DNA from: Denitratisoma sp.
Lineage (GTDB): Bacteria; Pseudomonadota; Gammaproteobacteria; Burkholderiales; Rhodocyclaceae
Assembly (NCBI GenBank): GCA_032027165.1
Contig: JAVSMO010000001.1
Location: forward strand, 1,223,010-1,287,009
DNA length: 64,000 nucleotides
Reading direction: 5' to 3'
The position numbers were made by a program, and so were the translations under genes. The notes under the pieces are model-generated. The model was not told the origin of the DNA. It saw nothing but the letters and a program-made list of their open reading frames with translations, and did not search any database. Numbering within the stretch: the first letter of the stretch is position 1; each line of letters opens with the position of its first letter. Below are positions 45,771-54,032 of this stretch, in pieces.

Positions 45771-47093
45771 ATGAATCTCGGCTTCTACATCATCATGGCG
45801 GCGCAGTTCTTCTCTGCGCTGGCGGACAACGCCCTCCTCATCGCCGCCATCGCCATGCTGCGGGACATCCAGTCGCCCGCCCAGTACGAGCCGCTGCTGA
45901 AACTGTTTTTCACCGTCTCCTACGTCGCCCTGGCGGCCTTCGTCGGCGCCTTCGCCGACTCGATGGCCAAGGGACGCGTCATGTTGATCAGCAACACCAT
46001 CAAGATCGCCGGCTGCTTCCTTCTGCTGGTGTCGACGGTGCCGAACCTGGATCTTCTCGGCATCCCGATTCACTACTACGTGCTGCTCTCGTATGCCATC
46101 GTCGGCCTCGGCGCCGCAGCCTATTCGCCGGCGAAATACGGCATCCTCACCGAGTACCTGCCGCACGACAAGCTGGTCATCGCCAACGGCTGGATCGAGG
46201 GCCTGACGGTGGCCGCCATCATCCTCGGCACGGTACTGGGCGGCGTGCTGATCAACCCGACGGTGAGCGGCTATCTCCTGACCGTCGACCTGCCTGGCAT
46301 CGAAACCACGGTCGACACGCCCGCTGAAGTGGCCATGCTGGTGATCTCCCTGCTCTACCTGATCGCCGCCGTCTTCAACTTCTACATCCCGGACACCGGC
46401 GTCGACCACAAGCCGCTGCACAGGAACCCGATGTACCTCATGCGCGAGTTCTGGCACTGCGTACGCCTGCTCTGGCGCGACAAGCTGGGCCAGATCTCGC
46501 TCGCCGTCACCACCCTGTTCTGGGGCGCCGGCGCCACCCTGCAGTTCATCGTGCTGAAGTGGGCCGACAAGGCGCTCGGCCTGCCGCTCGACAAGGCCAC
46601 CGTGCTCCAGGGCGTCGTGGCGCTCGGCATCGCCGCCGGCGCGGTCATCGCCGCAAAAGCCGTCTCGCTGGACAAGTCGGTGAGGGTATTGCCGGTCGGC
46701 ATCGCCATGGGCATCGTCGTCATGGGCATGGTCTTCGTCACCGGTCTGCCGGTGGCGCTGGTGATGATGGTGGCAGTCGGCGCCATGGCCGGCTTCTTCG
46801 TCGTGCCGATGAACGCCCTGCTGCAACACCGCGGCCACATCCTGATGGGCGCCGGGCATTCCATCGCCGTGCAGAACTTCAACGAGAACACCAGCATCCT
46901 CGTCATGCTCGGCCTGTACGCCCTGCTGGTCTATCTGGACCTGTCGATCTACGCGGTGATCATCCTGTTCGGCGTTTTCGTCAGCCTGACCATGCTGCTG
47001 GTCGGCTTCTGGCACCGCCGCAACATGCGCGAGCACGGCGAGGAACTGCAGCAGCTCCTCGCCGCCGCGAAAAACGTCAACGCCCACCACTGA
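45771..47093 (+). CDS. lplT: lysophospholipid transporter LplT
   Basis: 440 residues, MFS fold with about 12 membrane helices. The start MNLGFYIIMAAQFFSALADNALLIAA and the GLGAAAYSPAKYGILTEYL segment match LplT, which flips lysophosphatidylethanolamine into the cell for re-acylation. The partner acyltransferase gene (aas) is not adjacent here. It is divergent from a LysR gene. Confidence 0.88.
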   Translation: MNLGFYIIMAAQFFSALADNALLIAAIAMLRDIQSPAQYEPLLKLFFTVSYVALAAFVGAFADSMAKGRVMLISNTIKIAGCFLLLVSTVPNLDLLGIPIHYYVLLSYAIVGLGAAAYSPAKYGILTEYLPHDKLVIANGWIEGLTVAAIILGTVLGGVLINPTVSGYLLTVDLPGIETTVDTPAEVAMLVISLLYLIAAVFNFYIPDTGVDHKPLHRNPMYLMREFWHCVRLLWRDKLGQISLAVTTLFWGAGATLQFIVLKWADKALGLPLDKATVLQGVVALGIAAGAVIAAKAVSLDKSVRVLPVGIAMGIVVMGMVFVTGLPVALVMMVAVGAMAGFFVVPMNALLQHRGHILMGAGHSIAVQNFNENTSILVMLGLYALLVYLDLSIYAVIILFGVFVSLTMLLVGFWHRRNMREHGEELQQLLAAAKNVNAHH

Positions 47094-47594
47094 TCAGAGA
47101 ATCGCCGGCCGATCCGGCAGTTCGTTCGGATTGGCCCCAAGCGGCGGGAAGTGCCGCGCCAGGCGGATGCCGATTTCCTCGATGGCGGCAATCGTCCCCT
47201 GCTCGAAGTTCCCGTTGCGGTAGCTCTCCTCGAGGCGATGGCAGATGGCGTCCCACTCGGCCTGCGGCACCAGGGCGTTGATGCCGCGATCGGCGAGGAT
47301 TTCCACCTCGCGGTCGACCAGCTGGACATAGATCAGGACGCCGCTGTTGTTCTCGGTGTCCCACACGCGCAACCGGGAAAAAACCTCTACGGCACGCAGC
47401 CGGGCTGTCTCGCCATGCAATAGCGAGGCGAGCGGCAGACCGGCTTCGACGGCGAAGCGGATCTCGCCGGCATGGCGCGTTTCGGAGGCGGCGATGGACG
47501 CCTCCACCGCCTGCATGACCCGCGCAGGAAAACACTTGCCCACCTGCCAGTCCGGCGTCAGCAGATGTCGCAGCAGTCGTGAAAGGCTCACCAT
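47094..47594 (-). CDS. TPM-domain protein
   Basis: 166 residues with the TPM_phosphatase domain pattern (HAGEIRFAVEAG, VWDTENNSGVLIYVQL, VEILADRGIN). No signal peptide or membrane helix. It overlaps the end of the next TPM gene upstream (47588-47594). It is the last gene of a LemA-TPM-TPM group. Function unknown. Confidence 0.8.
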   Translation of the reverse strand: MVSLSRLLRHLLTPDWQVGKCFPARVMQAVEASIAASETRHAGEIRFAVEAGLPLASLLHGETARLRAVEVFSRLRVWDTENNSGVLIYVQLVDREVEILADRGINALVPQAEWDAICHRLEESYRNGNFEQGTIAAIEEIGIRLARHFPPLGANPNELPDRPAIL

Positions 47595-48427
47595 CGTCCC
47601 GATGCCCCCCCGCCGCCGAATCCGCCCCCGCCACCGGAGAAGCCGCCGCCGGACCCGCCCCGCCCCCCGTAGCCGTGCAGGCCATGCGCACCGGCAATGC
47701 CCGACAGCGTCAGAAAGAACACGACCAGGGCGATCACCAGCGCAACCGATGCGCTGCCGAGCAGGAGCCAGCCGCCGAAGAAGGCCACGCCGCCCGCCAG
47801 CGCGCCGCCGAGCAGCCTGCCGAAGAGGGCTCGCAGGAGGCCGCCCCCGACGAAAACGAACAACATGGCCAGCGGCAGGAGGTCCTCCCAGGAATCGGCG
47901 GTTGCAGCGCCCTGCATGCGTCTCCGGGGCGGTGGCAGCGGCTCGCCGGCGATGACCGTCATGATTTGCGACACGCCGTCCTGCAAGCCGCCGAAATAAT
48001 CGCCCGACCTGAAGCGCGGCAGCATGGTTTCCTCGATGATGCGCTTTGCCACGGCATCGGGCAGCGCCCCTTCCAGGCCCCGGCCGACTTCGATGCGCAG
48101 GGCGCGGTCGTCGCGGGCGACGAGAACGATGACGCCGTCGTCGACGCCCTGCCGCCCGATCTTCCAGGCTTCCGCGACGCGGATGCCATAGGCTTCGATG
48201 GATTCCGGCTTCGTGGAGGGAAGCAACAGGATGGCAATCTGGCTGCCGCGGCTTTTCTCGAACTGGGCCAGGTCGGCTTCCAGCGCCGCCGCCTGGTCGC
48301 GGCTCAAGATGCCGACAAGGTCGGTGACCCGCGCCTTGAGCGGCGGCACGGCAACGAGGTCATCCGCCGCCAGGGCGCCGGCAACCGGCAGCCAGAGCGC
48401 AAGCAGCAGCCTCGCGGCGAAACCCAT
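47588..48427 (-). CDS. TPM-domain membrane protein (YgcG-like) with glycine-rich tail
   Basis: 279 residues with a signal peptide (LLLALWLPVAGALA), a periplasmic TPM domain (VTDLVGILS, SRGSQIAILLLPSTKPESIE), transmembrane helices (about 180-240) and a C-terminal glycine-rich tail (GGRGGSGGGFSGGGGGFGG). This domain order is usual for YgcG proteins encoded beside LemA. A role in respiratory complex or membrane-protein maintenance has been proposed for relatives. Confidence 0.85.
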   Translation of the reverse strand: MGFAARLLLALWLPVAGALAADDLVAVPPLKARVTDLVGILSRDQAAALEADLAQFEKSRGSQIAILLLPSTKPESIEAYGIRVAEAWKIGRQGVDDGVIVLVARDDRALRIEVGRGLEGALPDAVAKRIIEETMLPRFRSGDYFGGLQDGVSQIMTVIAGEPLPPPRRRMQGAATADSWEDLLPLAMLFVFVGGGLLRALFGRLLGGALAGGVAFFGGWLLLGSASVALVIALVVFFLTLSGIAGAHGLHGYGGRGGSGGGFSGGGGGFGGGGASGRW

Positions 48428-48433
48428 GCAGGC

Positions 48434-49084
48434 TCAATAGCCGGCCGAAAGGGCGCTGCCTGCCGGCTTGCCGGCGGCCGCGCCCGGCTTGGCGCCGCCG
48501 TCGAACTTGATGGCGGGCGGCGTCGACAGCGCCTTCTCGTCCTCGACCGTGAAGTTGGCCTTGGTCTTGTAGCCGAACAGCATGGCGGTCAGATTGCTGG
48601 GAAAGACGCGCACGGTGGTGTTGTATTCCTGCACCGCCTTGATGTAGCGGTTGCGGGCGACGGTAATGCGATTCTCCGTCCCCTCCACCTGCGCCTGCAG
48701 GTCGCGGAAGCTGGCGTCGGCCTTCAGGTTCGGATAATTCTCCACCACCACCAGCAGGCGAGACAGCGCGCCGGAGAGCTGGGCCTGGGCAGCCTGGAAT
48801 TGGGCGAAGGCCTGGGGATCGTTGACCAGTTCCGGGGTCGCCTTGATGCCAGCCACCTGGGCGCGCGCCTCGGTCACCTTGGTCAGCACCTCCTTTTCGT
48901 GCGCGGCATAGCCCTGCACGATCTGCACCAGGTTGGGGATCAGGTCGGCGCGGCGCTTGTACTGGTTGAGCACCTCCGACCAGGCAGCCGTGACCTGTTC
49001 ATCGGTCGTCTGGATCCGGTTGTAGCCGCAGCCGGACAGCAGGCTGGCGGCAAGGACCAGCAGGGCAAGTAGCTTGAGGCGCAT
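48434..49084 (-). CDS. lemA: LemA family lipoprotein
   Basis: 216 residues. Lipobox LLSGC near residue 19, then the LemA helical bundle (VTAAWSEVLNQYKRRADLIPNLV, VVVENYPNLKADASF, FNTTVRVFPSN-like region). Function is unknown but it is almost always encoded with TPM proteins, as here. The frame reads straight into the YgcG-like gene six bases later. Confidence 0.9.
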   Translation of the reverse strand: MRLKLLALLVLAASLLSGCGYNRIQTTDEQVTAAWSEVLNQYKRRADLIPNLVQIVQGYAAHEKEVLTKVTEARAQVAGIKATPELVNDPQAFAQFQAAQAQLSGALSRLLVVVENYPNLKADASFRDLQAQVEGTENRITVARNRYIKAVQEYNTTVRVFPSNLTAMLFGYKTKANFTVEDEKALSTPPAIKFDGGAKPGAAAGKPAGSALSAGY

Positions 49085-49147
49085 CGCGATCTCCTTCGGT
49101 TGTGGTGCGGGTTTAACGTAAGGGCGGAGGCGCCGGTTTCAAGGCGC

Positions 49148-50062
49148 TCAACGGACGTCCGGCTCGAAGAATACCCATTTCGCCGCGGGGAAACGCTCCT
49201 GCATGCGCGCCTCGACGGCATTGATGCGCCCGACCAGCTCGGCGCCGCTGATGCGCTCCGCCTCCGCCATGCGCGCCTTGACGGCGATCACCACCTTGTC
49301 GCCCCAGGCCAGCGTGATGACGTTGAGCACCTCGGCCACCTCGGGCTGCGCGGCGACGAAGCGCTGGATGTCCTCGCGCAGTTCGGGGGAGGCGGATTCG
49401 CCGACGATGAGCCCCTTCACCTCGATCATCACCAGCACGGCGATGGCCATCAGCACCACGCCGACGCTGATCGTGCCGAGCGCATCCCACAGCGGGTTGC
49501 CGGTCAGCAGCGCGGCGGCGACGGCGCAGAAAGCCAAAGTCAGTCCCGCTAGGGCGGCGATGTCCTCGCCCGCCACCACCATCAGCTCGGATTCGCGCGT
49601 CTCGCGGAACCAGCGCAGGAAGGGCTTGCCGTGCGCCACCTTGCGGATCTCGCGCATGGCACCGGCCAGGGAGAAGGCCTCCAGCACGACGGCGACGCCG
49701 AGCACGAGCAGCGCCACCAGCCCGTTTTCCAGCGGGTGCGGATGGCGCAGCCGCTCGAGGCCTTCGTAGACGGAGAAGGCGCCGCCCATGAAGAACAGCA
49801 GCAGCGCGACGATCATCGACCAGAAATAGGTGACGCGGTGATGCCCCAGAGGATGGTCGACGCTCTCGGGCCGCCTCGCCTCCTTCATGCCAAGCAGCAG
49901 CAGGACCTGGTTCACGCAATCGGCCGTCGAGTGGATCGCTTCGGCCAGCATGGAACCGGAGTTCGTCCACCAGGCGGCGCCGAACTTGGACACGGCGATG
50001 CCGAAGTTGGCGCCGAGCGCGTAGAGGATGGCCCGGACCGAACCTTCGTTATGCGACGACAT
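49148..50062 (-). CDS. cation diffusion facilitator-type transporter
   Basis: 304 residues with six membrane helices and the CDF pattern: ADCVNQVLLLLG and HPLGHHRVTYFWSMI. A C-terminal cytoplasmic domain follows. The metal is probably Zn, Fe or Mn; not decidable. The start overlaps the end of the uracil-DNA glycosylase gene (50049-50062). A motif copy is at 49536-49544. Confidence 0.88.
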   Translation of the reverse strand: MSSHNEGSVRAILYALGANFGIAVSKFGAAWWTNSGSMLAEAIHSTADCVNQVLLLLGMKEARRPESVDHPLGHHRVTYFWSMIVALLLFFMGGAFSVYEGLERLRHPHPLENGLVALLVLGVAVVLEAFSLAGAMREIRKVAHGKPFLRWFRETRESELMVVAGEDIAALAGLTLAFCAVAAALLTGNPLWDALGTISVGVVLMAIAVLVMIEVKGLIVGESASPELREDIQRFVAAQPEVAEVLNVITLAWGDKVVIAVKARMAEAERISGAELVGRINAVEARMQERFPAAKWVFFEPDVR

Positions 50063-50765
50063 CGGAAGATCCCTGCATGGTGCGCCGCGCGAAACACAGG
50101 TCTTCCCAGGCCTTCGCCTTGTCCGTCAGGTTGCGCAGCAGGTAGGCCGGGTGGTAGGTGACGATGAGCGGGATGCCCCGGTAATCGAAAAGCCGGCCGC
50201 GCGCGGCGCCGACCTTCACTTCGGCGTTGAGCAGCGTCTCCGCCGCCGGCTTGCCCAGGGCGACGATGAGCTTCGGCCGGATCAACTCGATCTGCCGCTG
50301 CAGGTAGGGGAAGCAGGCGGCCGTCTCTTCCGGCTCGGGCGTGCGGTTGCCGGGCGGGCGGCATTTCACTGCATTGCCGATGTACACCTTGCGGCCGCGC
50401 TGCAGGCCGATCGAAGCCAGCATGGCGTCGAGCAGCTTGCCGGCCTGGCCGACGAAGGGCTCGCCCTTCTCGTCCTCCTCTGCGCCCGGCCCTTCGCCGA
50501 CGAAGAGCCAGTCGGCGTCGACGTCGCCGACGCCGAGCACCGCCTGCTTGCGCCGCTCGCACAGGCGGCAGTCGCGGCAGCCGGCTACCGCGTCTTTCAG
50601 TTCGTCCCAGCCCATGGCGGCAATGCGCAGTGCCCGCTCGTCCCCCGCCGGGGCGGCGGCCGGGGCGGTTTCCGCCGGCGTTTCTGCCGCAGCGGCAGGT
50701 TTGTCCCGCAGCCGCCACAGCGGCGCCAGGCCCATCTCCCTCAGGATGCTCTCTCGCCTGCTCAT
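50049..50765 (-). CDS. family 4 uracil-DNA glycosylase
   Basis: 238 residues. Iron-sulfur UDG with GEGPGAEEDEKGEPFVGQAG, the conserved NAVKCRPPGNRTP and the HPAYLLRN motif; cysteines CRDCRLCERR supply the cluster. A non-conserved N-terminal stretch of about 50 residues precedes the domain. It removes uracil from DNA. The ATG overlaps the rimI stop (ATGA at 50762-50765). Confidence 0.9.
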   Translation of the reverse strand: MSRRESILREMGLAPLWRLRDKPAAAAETPAETAPAAAPAGDERALRIAAMGWDELKDAVAGCRDCRLCERRKQAVLGVGDVDADWLFVGEGPGAEEDEKGEPFVGQAGKLLDAMLASIGLQRGRKVYIGNAVKCRPPGNRTPEPEETAACFPYLQRQIELIRPKLIVALGKPAAETLLNAEVKVGAARGRLFDYRGIPLIVTYHPAYLLRNLTDKAKAWEDLCFARRTMQGSSDVVA

Positions 50766-51223
50766 AAAGTCAGTGCCATCACCACGGCGTCCTCACGCCC
50801 TTCCCCGGCCGGATAGTAGCCGCGCCGCCGGCCGATCGTCTCGAACCCCAGGCGGCTGTACAGGCCCTGCCCGGACACGTTGGAGGGCCGCACCTCGAGG
50901 AACATGCGTCTGGCCCCGTGCGTGCGCGCCAGGCTGAAGAGATGATGCATGATGAGCAGGCCATAGCCGTGCCGCTGCCAGTCGGGCGCCACCGTGATGT
51001 TGAGAAGGTGCGCCTCGTCGAGCACCAGCATCATGACGGCATAGCCGATCAGTTCGCCTTCGATCCTGCAGCACCAGGCGCTGTAGCCGGACGCCAGCGA
51101 GTCGGCAAAATTGGCGCGCGACCACGGGAAAGGAAAGGCACGCTGCTCGACGGCCAGCACGGCATCGATGTCCTCCGGCCGCATCGGCTCGAAATCCGGC
51201 ACGTTTCTCAGGACGGCGCTCAT
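50762..51223 (-). CDS. rimI: ribosomal protein S18 N-acetyltransferase RimI
   Basis: 153 residues from the ATG at 51223. GNAT fold with the acetyl-CoA loop VAPDWQRHGYGLLIMHHLF and EVRPSNVSGQGLYSRLGFE, typical of RimI. It acetylates ribosomal S18. It overlaps tsaB at its start (ATGA) and the glycosylase at its stop. The last codons of the gene contain an AAAGTCAGT copy (50766-50774). Confidence 0.92.
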   Translation of the reverse strand: MSAVLRNVPDFEPMRPEDIDAVLAVEQRAFPFPWSRANFADSLASGYSAWCCRIEGELIGYAVMMLVLDEAHLLNITVAPDWQRHGYGLLIMHHLFSLARTHGARRMFLEVRPSNVSGQGLYSRLGFETIGRRRGYYPAGEGREDAVVMALTL

Positions 51224-51912
51224 GCCTTGCCCCCCGCGGCGAGGCGCTCGACGGTGGTCCGTGCCACCTTGTCCCGCACGTACAGGGGCGCCGCCAGCGC
51301 GGCATCGACGCCTTCGCCCCGCGCGAATCGCGGCACGGCCAACCGCAAGAGGGCGCCGGCTCGCGGACGCGCCATGCCGTCCACGCGGAGCATCGACGGG
51401 CCCAGCCGCGCGGCGAGCGCCGCGCCATAGGCGGCGAAACCGCTGCCGCAGCCGATCCAGCCCTGCCCCGGCGGCACCGGCGCCTGCGACGGCGCGGTCA
51501 CCGCAGGCGCCACGGCCGTCTCGATGGACTCCCCGCAAACCCGGTAGGCGGCGCTGTAGACCTCGTTCATGCGTGCATCCACGCAGGCATACACCAGGCC
51601 ATCGCCCGCTCCCAGCGCCAGGGCTTCGAGACTGGCGATGCCGAGGACGGGCAGGCCGGCGCCAACGGCCAGTCCCTGCGCCATGCTGCAGGCGAGCCGC
51701 AGGCCGGTGAAGGCCCCGGGCCCGGCACCGAAGGCGATGCCGTCCAGGTCGGCCAGTGCCGTACCCTGATCGTCCAGCAGGGCCTGCACCAGCGGCAAGG
51801 CGATTTCCGAATGCGGGAGACCGCGCGCGCCTTCCTGCTCGACAACGCGGCCATCGAGGAAAAGCGCAGCGGTGAAAAGATCGGTTGAGGATTCGAGGGC
51901 GAGGAGTTTCAC
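51220..51912 (-). CDS. tsaB: tRNA threonylcarbamoyladenosine protein TsaB
   Basis: 230 residues, ASKHA fold: LALESSTDLFTAAL at the start and PGAFTGLRLACSMAQGLA. TsaB partners with TsaD in t6A37 synthesis. The first codon is GTG (51912). It is translationally coupled to rimI. Confidence 0.92.
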   Translation of the reverse strand: MKLLALESSTDLFTAALFLDGRVVEQEGARGLPHSEIALPLVQALLDDQGTALADLDGIAFGAGPGAFTGLRLACSMAQGLAVGAGLPVLGIASLEALALGAGDGLVYACVDARMNEVYSAAYRVCGESIETAVAPAVTAPSQAPVPPGQGWIGCGSGFAAYGAALAARLGPSMLRVDGMARPRAGALLRLAVPRFARGEGVDAALAAPLYVRDKVARTTVERLAAGGKA

Positions 51913-51954
51913 GTGCGGGATTTTACCCGACGCCGTCGGACTCCACGGGGGAAT

Positions 51955-52060
51955 TACCCGATGCGCCGGGCTGCATACTCATCCTCGACGTTGTGGCTCC
52001 GGCCGCGATTTCGGCGCTTAACATCGGCTGCGCCGATGTTAGCCTGCGCCGCAACGTCGA
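51955..52060. pseudogene. decayed partial copy of the KTSC gene end with a nested inverted repeat
   Basis: On the minus strand codons for NVEDEYAARR repeat the end of the neighbouring KTSC protein (NVEEEYAARR), with no start or rest of the gene. TCGACGTTGTGGC (51985-51997) pairs with GCCGCAACGTCGA (52048-52060), and TAACATCGGC pairs with GCCGATGTTA inside (52019-52041). It looks like a partial duplication that formed a cruciform. Confidence 0.6.
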
Positions 52061-52096
52061 ACGCGTCCGATGGCGTCCGAATCAAGGACAAGCCTG

Positions 52097-52309
52097 CTAC
52101 TTCACGCGCCGCGCCGCATACTCTTCCTCGACGTTGTCGCGGAAATAGCTCCACATCGATCCCGAGGTGCTCAGGCGCCGCCAGGTTTCCTGCGGCACGC
52201 CGGCATACTCGACCAGCTTGCGGTCGTCGAACTCGACGCGCAGGAGCCGCTTGCCGGGATCGTAGCCGATGGCGCGCAGCTTGCCGGCGTTGACCTGCTT
52301 CATATCCAT
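52097..52309 (-). CDS. KTSC-domain protein
   Basis: 70 residues (MDMKQVNAGKLRAIGYD) with the small KTSC-domain pattern, LVEYAGVPQETWRRL and STSGSMW in place of the KTSC motif. KTSC domains occur in lysyl-tRNA synthetases and stand-alone proteins of unknown role. A truncated copy of its 3' end lies at 51955-51994. Confidence 0.75.
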   Translation of the reverse strand: MDMKQVNAGKLRAIGYDPGKRLLRVEFDDRKLVEYAGVPQETWRRLSTSGSMWSYFRDNVEEEYAARRVK

Positions 52310-52362
52310 GGCGTTTCCTTCGGCGAACTGCGCGTCCTGCCTGCCGGCACCTGGCCCTGCCC

Positions 52363-52680
52363 TCAGCCCTTGCCGGCCTGGATTGCCTGGCGGTCCTTGT
52401 CGCGCAGATCCTTCATCTGTTTCCGTTCCTGCGCATGGCAGACGGCCATGGCAGCCATGCCGGATGCGGCGCGTACGCACGACCGCGCCTTTTGCAGGAT
52501 CCTGATCTTGGCATCGATATGCTCGAGCACACGCTCCTTCATTTTCTGTTGCGATTGGCCTTTCTCGGCGCTGGCCTGGGGCGGTGCGCCTTCCCTGGGT
52601 GCCCCGGCGGCCAGGGAAGAAGGCGGCATGGAAAGGACTGCAAGCAATGAGAAATACATCAGGCGAACGGCGGCTTTCAT
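52363..52680 (-). CDS. small secreted protein
   Basis: 105 residues with a signal peptide (LMYFSLLAVLSMPPSSLAA) and a mature helical part with two cysteines (SCVRAASGMAAMAVCHAQ). No family is recognised; Spy/CpxP-like stress proteins are possible. It lies next to another small secreted protein with the same orientation. Confidence 0.5.
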   Translation of the reverse strand: MKAAVRLMYFSLLAVLSMPPSSLAAGAPREGAPPQASAEKGQSQQKMKERVLEHIDAKIRILQKARSCVRAASGMAAMAVCHAQERKQMKDLRDKDRQAIQAGKG

Positions 52681-52689
52681 GGCATCCCT

Positions 52690-52965
52690 CTAGAAACGTT
52701 TCGGGCGATCTCGATAAACATCGCGTCCATGCTCGCGGATATCCCGGCGCAATTGCAGGCGTTCTTCCGGCGTAAGGCGCCCGGCGCGGCCCTGCTCGCC
52801 CGACATGCCGTCCTGCTGCCGGCGCTGCCTGCCCTCATCCGGACGGTACTCGCGCTGCTGCCGCTCGTCACCCCAGGCGCGCTCGCGGCCGCCCGGCTGA
52901 GCCAGTGCCGGCATGCTCGCCGCCAGTGCCACGAGAACTCCTGCGAGCAAAACCAGTTGCTTCAC
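52690..52965 (-). CDS. small secreted basic protein
   Basis: 91 residues. Signal peptide (LVLLAGVLVALAASMPALA) and a mature arginine/glutamine-rich part with LTPEERLQLRRDIREHGRDVY. This short motif occurs in small secreted proteins of many Proteobacteria, function unknown. It may belong with the neighbouring small protein. Confidence 0.55.
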   Translation of the reverse strand: MKQLVLLAGVLVALAASMPALAQPGGRERAWGDERQQREYRPDEGRQRRQQDGMSGEQGRAGRLTPEERLQLRRDIREHGRDVYRDRPKRF

Positions 52966-53306
52966 GCGCTCATCCTTTCATTGCAGGCATGCACCGCATG
53001 CTTCGCCTGACGTTGCCGGTTGTCATGCCGTTCATTCTAAATGTGCCGGCCCGGCCTGTTAAGGCCGCGTTGCAGGCCGCGGTCGGGAGCACCGACCGAC
53101 GAAGGTCGTCTTCCGTCTCCCCGTTCGGTTCCCGGCACCCGATCGCCCGGGCACTGGAGGCATCGTAAGCGGCCCCTGTAAGCAGCCTGTGAACGATTCC
53201 CCGTAGTTTGTAAAAATTTGTTTCATGCTTGCCTGACCGCAACACGTTCTTACCAAGTCGATCGATCCGACTGGAAAGGCAGGGACACTGACGGTAGGAT
53301 TCGCCC
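52966..53306. other. intergenic region upstream of ompR
   Basis: 341 bases with no convincing gene. The last 120 bases before ompR are AT-richer and include TTTGTAAAAATTTGTTTCATG, a possible OmpR-type site, but no reliable promoter hexamers. The GC-rich first half shows no repeat or hairpin of note. Confidence 0.4.
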
Positions 53307-54032
53307 ATGCCTGAAAACAGACTGAAGATTCTCGTCGTGGACGACGACCAGCGGCTGCGTAACCTGCTCCAGCGCTACCTCGACGAACAGGGATTCGCCG
53401 TGAAGGGGGTGGATGGCGCCGCCGCCATGGACAAGGCGCTGGTACGCGAACGCCATGACCTGATCGTGCTCGACCTGATGATGCCCGGCGAGGATGGCCT
53501 ATCGGTCTGCCGCCGCCTGCGCGGAAGCAAGGACGACATACCCATCATCATGCTCACCGCCAAGGGCGACGACGTCGACCGCATCGTCGGCCTGGAGATG
53601 GGTGCCGACGACTATCTGCCCAAGCCCTTCAATCCGCGCGAACTGGTCGCGCGCATCCATGCCGTTCTGCGCCGCCGCGCCGCGCCGCTGCCCGCCGGCG
53701 CGCCCGCAACCGAGGAAGGTGAAGTCAGCTTCGGCTCGGTCAGCGTCAACCTCGCCACGCGGATCCTGACACGCAAGGGCAAGGAACACGCGCTGACCAC
53801 CGGCGAGTTCGCCGTGCTCAAGGTGTTGCTGCAACACCCGCGCCAGCCGCTTTCGCGCGACAAGCTGATGGAACTGGCGCGCGGCCGAGAATACGAGGTC
53901 TTCGACCGCGCCATCGACGTACAGGTCTCGCGCCTGCGCAAGCTGGTCGAGGACGATCCCGCCAAGCCGCGCTACATCCAGACCGTCTGGGGATACGGCT
54001 ACGTGTTCGTCCCCGACGGCAAGCAGCAATGA
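53307..54032 (+). CDS. ompR: response regulator OmpR
   Basis: 241 residues. Receiver domain with D12-D13 and phospho-acceptor D56 (LIVLDLMMPGEDGLS) and C-terminal winged helix ending in TVWGYGYVFVPDGK. The sequence is close to E. coli OmpR throughout. It pairs with the histidine kinase immediately downstream (ATGA overlap). It likely controls porin or envelope genes. Confidence 0.93.
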   Translation: MPENRLKILVVDDDQRLRNLLQRYLDEQGFAVKGVDGAAAMDKALVRERHDLIVLDLMMPGEDGLSVCRRLRGSKDDIPIIMLTAKGDDVDRIVGLEMGADDYLPKPFNPRELVARIHAVLRRRAAPLPAGAPATEEGEVSFGSVSVNLATRILTRKGKEHALTTGEFAVLKVLLQHPRQPLSRDKLMELARGREYEVFDRAIDVQVSRLRKLVEDDPAKPRYIQTVWGYGYVFVPDGKQQ

